In this document: positions 61,691-64,000 of the stretch, piece after piece
Position numbering within the stretch: position 1 is the stretch's first letter
How the letters are laid out: the number at the start of each line of letters is the position of its first letter
From: Mycolicibacterium goodii
Lineage (GTDB): Bacteria; Actinomycetota; Actinomycetes; Mycobacteriales; Mycobacteriaceae
Assembly: GCF_001187505.1 (NCBI RefSeq)
Contig: NZ_CP012150.1
Coordinates: forward strand, 6,420,048 to 6,484,047
Length of the DNA: 64,000 nt
Direction: 5' to 3'
The notes under the pieces: generated by a model
The model's database searches: none
Seen by the model: only the letters and a program-made list of their open reading frames with translations
Told to the model about the DNA's origin: nothing
Position numbers and translations under genes: made by a program

Positions 61691-63109
61691 TCAGTCCAGG
61701 TCGTCGTGCTGCATCAACTGGCGCGCGGCCTCGGTGATCGAGCCAGACAGCGACGGGTACACCGAGAACGTCTGCGCGAGTTCGGAGACCGGGATGCCGT
61801 TCTGCACCGCCAACGCGATCGGCAGGATCAGCTCCGATGCGATCGGCGCCACCACGACACCGCCGATCACCACACCCGTGGCCGGACGGCAGAAGATCTT
61901 CACGAAACCGTGGCTGAGGCTCGACATCTTGGCCCGCGCATTGGTCGCGAGCGGCAGCGTCAGGGTGCGGGCGGGCACCGAACCGTCGTCGATCTTGGCC
62001 TGCGGCACACCCACGGCGGCGATCTCGGGACGCGTGAACACCGCGGCGGCGACGGTGCGCAACCGGATCGGCGTCACCGCCTCCCCCAGCGCGTGGTACA
62101 TCGCGATGCGGCCCTGCATCGCCGCCACCGACGCGAGCGGCAGCAATCCCGTGCAGTCACCGGCCGCGTAGATGCCCGGCACCTTGGTGCGCGAGACCCG
62201 GTCGACGTCGAGGTAGCCGCCCGGTCCGAGTTCGATGCCGACGCGCTCCAGGCCCAGCCCCGTGGTGTTGGGCACCGAGCCCACCGTCATCAGGGCGTGG
62301 CTGCCCTCGACCGTGCGGCCGTCCGTCATCGTCACCAGGACCCCGTCGGAGCCGGTGCGGGTGACCGATTCCGCACGGGCGTTCTTGACCAGCGTCACGC
62401 CGCGCTGCGCGAACACCTGCTCAAGGACCGCCGCCGCATCGGAGTCCTCGTGCGGCAGGATCTGATCGCGGCTGGCCACAACGGTCACCGTGACGCCCAG
62501 TTCGGTGTAGGCGTTGACGAACTCCGCACCCGTGACACCGGAACCGACGACCACAAGATGTTCGGGCAGGGTGTCGAGGTCATAGAGCTGACGCCAGTTG
62601 AGGATGCGCTCGCCGTCCGGCACGGCGTTCGGCAGCACCCGCGGGCTCGCGCCGGTGGCGATCAACACCACATCGGCGGTGAGCTGCTGCACCGTCCCGT
62701 CGTGCCCGGTCACCTTGATGCGGTGCTGGGCCATGCCCGGCACATCGTCGATCAGCTCGCCGCGGCCGGCGATCAGGGTGATGCCCTCGGTGCGCAGCCG
62801 GTCGGCGATGTCGCGGGACTGTGCCGCGGCCAGCGTCTTGACCCGCTCGTTGATCAGCGGCAGACCCACCTTGGCCTGGTCCAGATCGATCGAATAGCCC
62901 AGCTTCGGGGCGCGCCGCAGCTCGGTGCGCACGCCGGTCGCGGCGATGAACGACTTCGACGGGACGCAGTCCCACAGCACACACGCGCCACCGATGCCGT
63001 CACAGTCGACGACGGTGACATCTGCGACTTCCGGTCCACGGGCTGCGGCGACCAGGGCCGCCTCATAGCCGGCGGGGCCGCCGCCGACGATCACGATGCG
63101 CGTTACCAC
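61691..63109 (-). CDS. lpdA: NAD(P)H:quinone oxidoreductase of the lipoamide dehydrogenase fold
   Basis: A 472-aa flavoprotein like M. tuberculosis LpdA (Rv3303c): IVIVGGGPAGYEAALVAAARG (FAD), GGACVLWDCVPSKSFIAATG (disulfide-type motif), VVVGSGVTGAEFVNAYTELGVTVTVVASRD (NAD) and SRTKVPGIYAAGDCTGLLPLASVAAMQGR. LpdA of M. tuberculosis reduces quinones and is not a real lipoamide dehydrogenase. GTG 63109 fits the N-terminus. It is 59 nt upstream of glpD2 on the same strand and may be co-transcribed with it. Confidence 0.92.
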   Translation of the reverse strand: MVTRIVIVGGGPAGYEAALVAAARGPEVADVTVVDCDGIGGACVLWDCVPSKSFIAATGVRTELRRAPKLGYSIDLDQAKVGLPLINERVKTLAAAQSRDIADRLRTEGITLIAGRGELIDDVPGMAQHRIKVTGHDGTVQQLTADVVLIATGASPRVLPNAVPDGERILNWRQLYDLDTLPEHLVVVGSGVTGAEFVNAYTELGVTVTVVASRDQILPHEDSDAAAVLEQVFAQRGVTLVKNARAESVTRTGSDGVLVTMTDGRTVEGSHALMTVGSVPNTTGLGLERVGIELGPGGYLDVDRVSRTKVPGIYAAGDCTGLLPLASVAAMQGRIAMYHALGEAVTPIRLRTVAAAVFTRPEIAAVGVPQAKIDDGSVPARTLTLPLATNARAKMSSLSHGFVKIFCRPATGVVIGGVVVAPIASELILPIALAVQNGIPVSELAQTFSVYPSLSGSITEAARQLMQHDDLD

Positions 63110-63150
63110 TGCACCAACCTAACCCGCGTTGCCCACTAAGCTGTCTTACC

Positions 63151-63618
63151 GTGCCGCTTTACGCCGCGTATGGATCCAACATGCATCCGGAGCAAATGCT
63201 CCAGCGCGCTCCCCATTCGCCCATGGCGGGAACCGGGTGGCTGCATGGGTGGCGGCTGACCTTCGGCGGTGAGGACATCGGCTGGGAAGGCGCGCTGGCC
63301 ACCGTGGTCGAGGACCCGCTGTCCAAGGTCTTCGTCGTGCTCTACGACATGACCAAGGAAGATGAGGAGGCCCTCGACCGCTGGGAGGGAGCCGAGCTGG
63401 GGATCCACAAGAAGATCCGCTGCCGCGTCGACCGGCTGTCGTCGGACACCACCACCGATCCGGTTCTGGCGTGGCTGTATGTCGTCGACGCGTGGGAGGG
63501 CGGCCTGCCGTCGGCGCGGTACATCGGCGTGATGGCCGACGCCGCCGAGATCGCAGGCGCACCGCCGGAGTATGTGCACGACCTGCGGACCCGCCCGTCG
63601 CGCAACATCGGCCCGTAG
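63151..63618 (+). CDS. gamma-glutamylcyclotransferase-like protein
   Basis: A 155-aa protein of the BtrG/GGCT fold. YAAYGSNMHPEQM is the substrate-binding YGSN motif, and GWLHGWRLTFGG and WEGAELG follow. It corresponds to M. tuberculosis Rv3304. The reaction (release of 5-oxoproline from gamma-glutamyl compounds) is not established for the mycobacterial members. The start is GTG 63151, divergent from lpdA with a 41-nt gap. Confidence 0.82.
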   Translation: MPLYAAYGSNMHPEQMLQRAPHSPMAGTGWLHGWRLTFGGEDIGWEGALATVVEDPLSKVFVVLYDMTKEDEEALDRWEGAELGIHKKIRCRVDRLSSDTTTDPVLAWLYVVDAWEGGLPSARYIGVMADAAEIAGAPPEYVHDLRTRPSRNIGP

Positions 63619-63669
63619 CGTCTTCTTCAGCACCGCGTTCCCTAGCGCTGGCTGGCCCTAGCACCGCGA

Positions 63670-63690
63670 CCGTGCGTGTCTGTCGCACGG
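63670..63690. terminator. hairpin between convergent genes
   Basis: CCGTGCG (63670-63676), 7-nt loop, CGCACGG (63684-63690), between the GGCT-like gene (stop 63618) and the end of the partial gene (63723). A modest stem with no T-run. Confidence 0.45.
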
Positions 63691-63722
63691 CGCGCCGTCA
63701 ATCGACAGCACTATGCGCACGC

Positions 63723-64000
63723 TCACGCGGCGCGAGCGAGACTCAACTGCCGATCGATGCGCCCAACTGTCTCCTGGGCACGCAACCGAACGTCCTCGGA
63801 CACGAGCCCGAGCACACTCCAGCCGACCTCCATGAGGGCCGCCGCGCGTTGCCGGTCGTTGCGCAACGCCTCGGGATTGTTGTGCCAGTCCTCTCCGTCG
63901 TATTCGACGGCCACGCGACAGTCGGGCCAGGCGAAATCGAGGCGACGCAACTGGCCTCTTCCGTCGATCACCTCGTACTGCAGTTCGGGCATCGGTAGTC
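63723..64000 (-). CDS. DUF559/endonuclease-like protein, C-terminal part
   Basis: The 5' end lies beyond the window; the frame stays open to 64000 upstream of the internal ATG 63992. The visible 92 residues contain LDFAWPDCRVAVEYDGEDWHNNPEALRNDRQRAAALMEVGWSVLGLVSEDV, a PD-(D/E)XK-type nuclease fold as in DUF559 and in the C-terminal part of AbiEi-like proteins of mycobacteria. Full length and function cannot be judged here. Confidence 0.65.
   Translation of the reverse strand, partial: LPMPELQYEVIDGRGQLRRLDFAWPDCRVAVEYDGEDWHNNPEALRNDRQRAAALMEVGWSVLGLVSEDVRLRAQETVGRIDRQLSLARAA

Overview
The window is high-GC mycobacterial DNA. A gene order syntenic with Mycobacterium tuberculosis Rv3288c-Rv3304 can be followed through it, with insertions: usfY, lat, an Lrp regulator, pcd, lhr, nei2, an RluA-type pseudouridine synthase, glpD2, lpdA and the Rv3304 gamma-glutamylcyclotransferase-like gene. 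The added genes (SigF-type stress genes, F420-dependent enzymes, a poxvirus-type topoisomerase IB, a glycan cluster) fit a fast-growing Mycolicibacterium such as M. smegmatis or a relative. The organism assignment is inference from gene content.

Layout: (1) 1-3943, the end of a catabolic-looking operon: MFS transporter, alpha/beta hydrolase, FAD oxidoreductase, a 20-codon ORF and a zinc alcohol dehydrogenase, all joined by 4-nt start/stop overlaps. (2) 4043-9800, small membrane and stress proteins, an F420-type oxidoreductase, a UsfY protein, an RsfA-like STAS protein facing an RsbW-like anti-sigma factor, and topoisomerase IB. (3) 9804-19870, nine minus-strand genes, mostly overlapping, that combine nucleotide-heptose enzymes (GmhA, HldE, a GmhB-like phosphatase fused to a GT2) with two GT9 glycosyltransferases, a carbamoyltransferase, a UDP-sugar dehydrogenase, an SDR and a UXS-like epimerase. 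(4) 19911-33929, three more glycosyltransferases and a dense run of stress genes: SDR, Nramp-like transporter, PRC-like proteins, UsfY paralogs 2 and 3, P450, DUF4383, diiron protein, CDGSH protein, CsbD-like protein. (5) 34052-46067, lysine degradation (lat, Lrp, pcd) and DNA repair (lhr, nei2). (6) 46144-58942, mixed metabolism, including an ECF sigma factor coupled to a secreted chorismate mutase and a desaturase/reductase/TetR locus. (7) 59014-64000, pseudouridine synthase, glpD2, lpdA and flanking genes.

The strongest unifying signal is a set of 14 sites matching the mycobacterial SigF promoter (GTTT, 15-17 nt, GGG then a weakly conserved TAY/AAN triplet) between 5.6 and 40.5 kb. They sit upstream of most of the small stress genes, and seven of them lie only 9-12 nt before the start codon, implying leaderless or almost leaderless mRNAs. 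sigF itself is not in the window, but an RsfA-like / RsbW-like partner-switching pair is. The second notable system is the heptose/carbamoyl glycan cluster in an organism without lipopolysaccharide.

Two broken genes were found: a flavodoxin-family gene with a one-base frameshift and lost C-terminus (33192-33675), and a lone C-terminal fragment of a thiamine-diphosphate enzyme (54289-54789). No CRISPR array, insertion sequence, prophage, rRNA or tRNA gene was seen.
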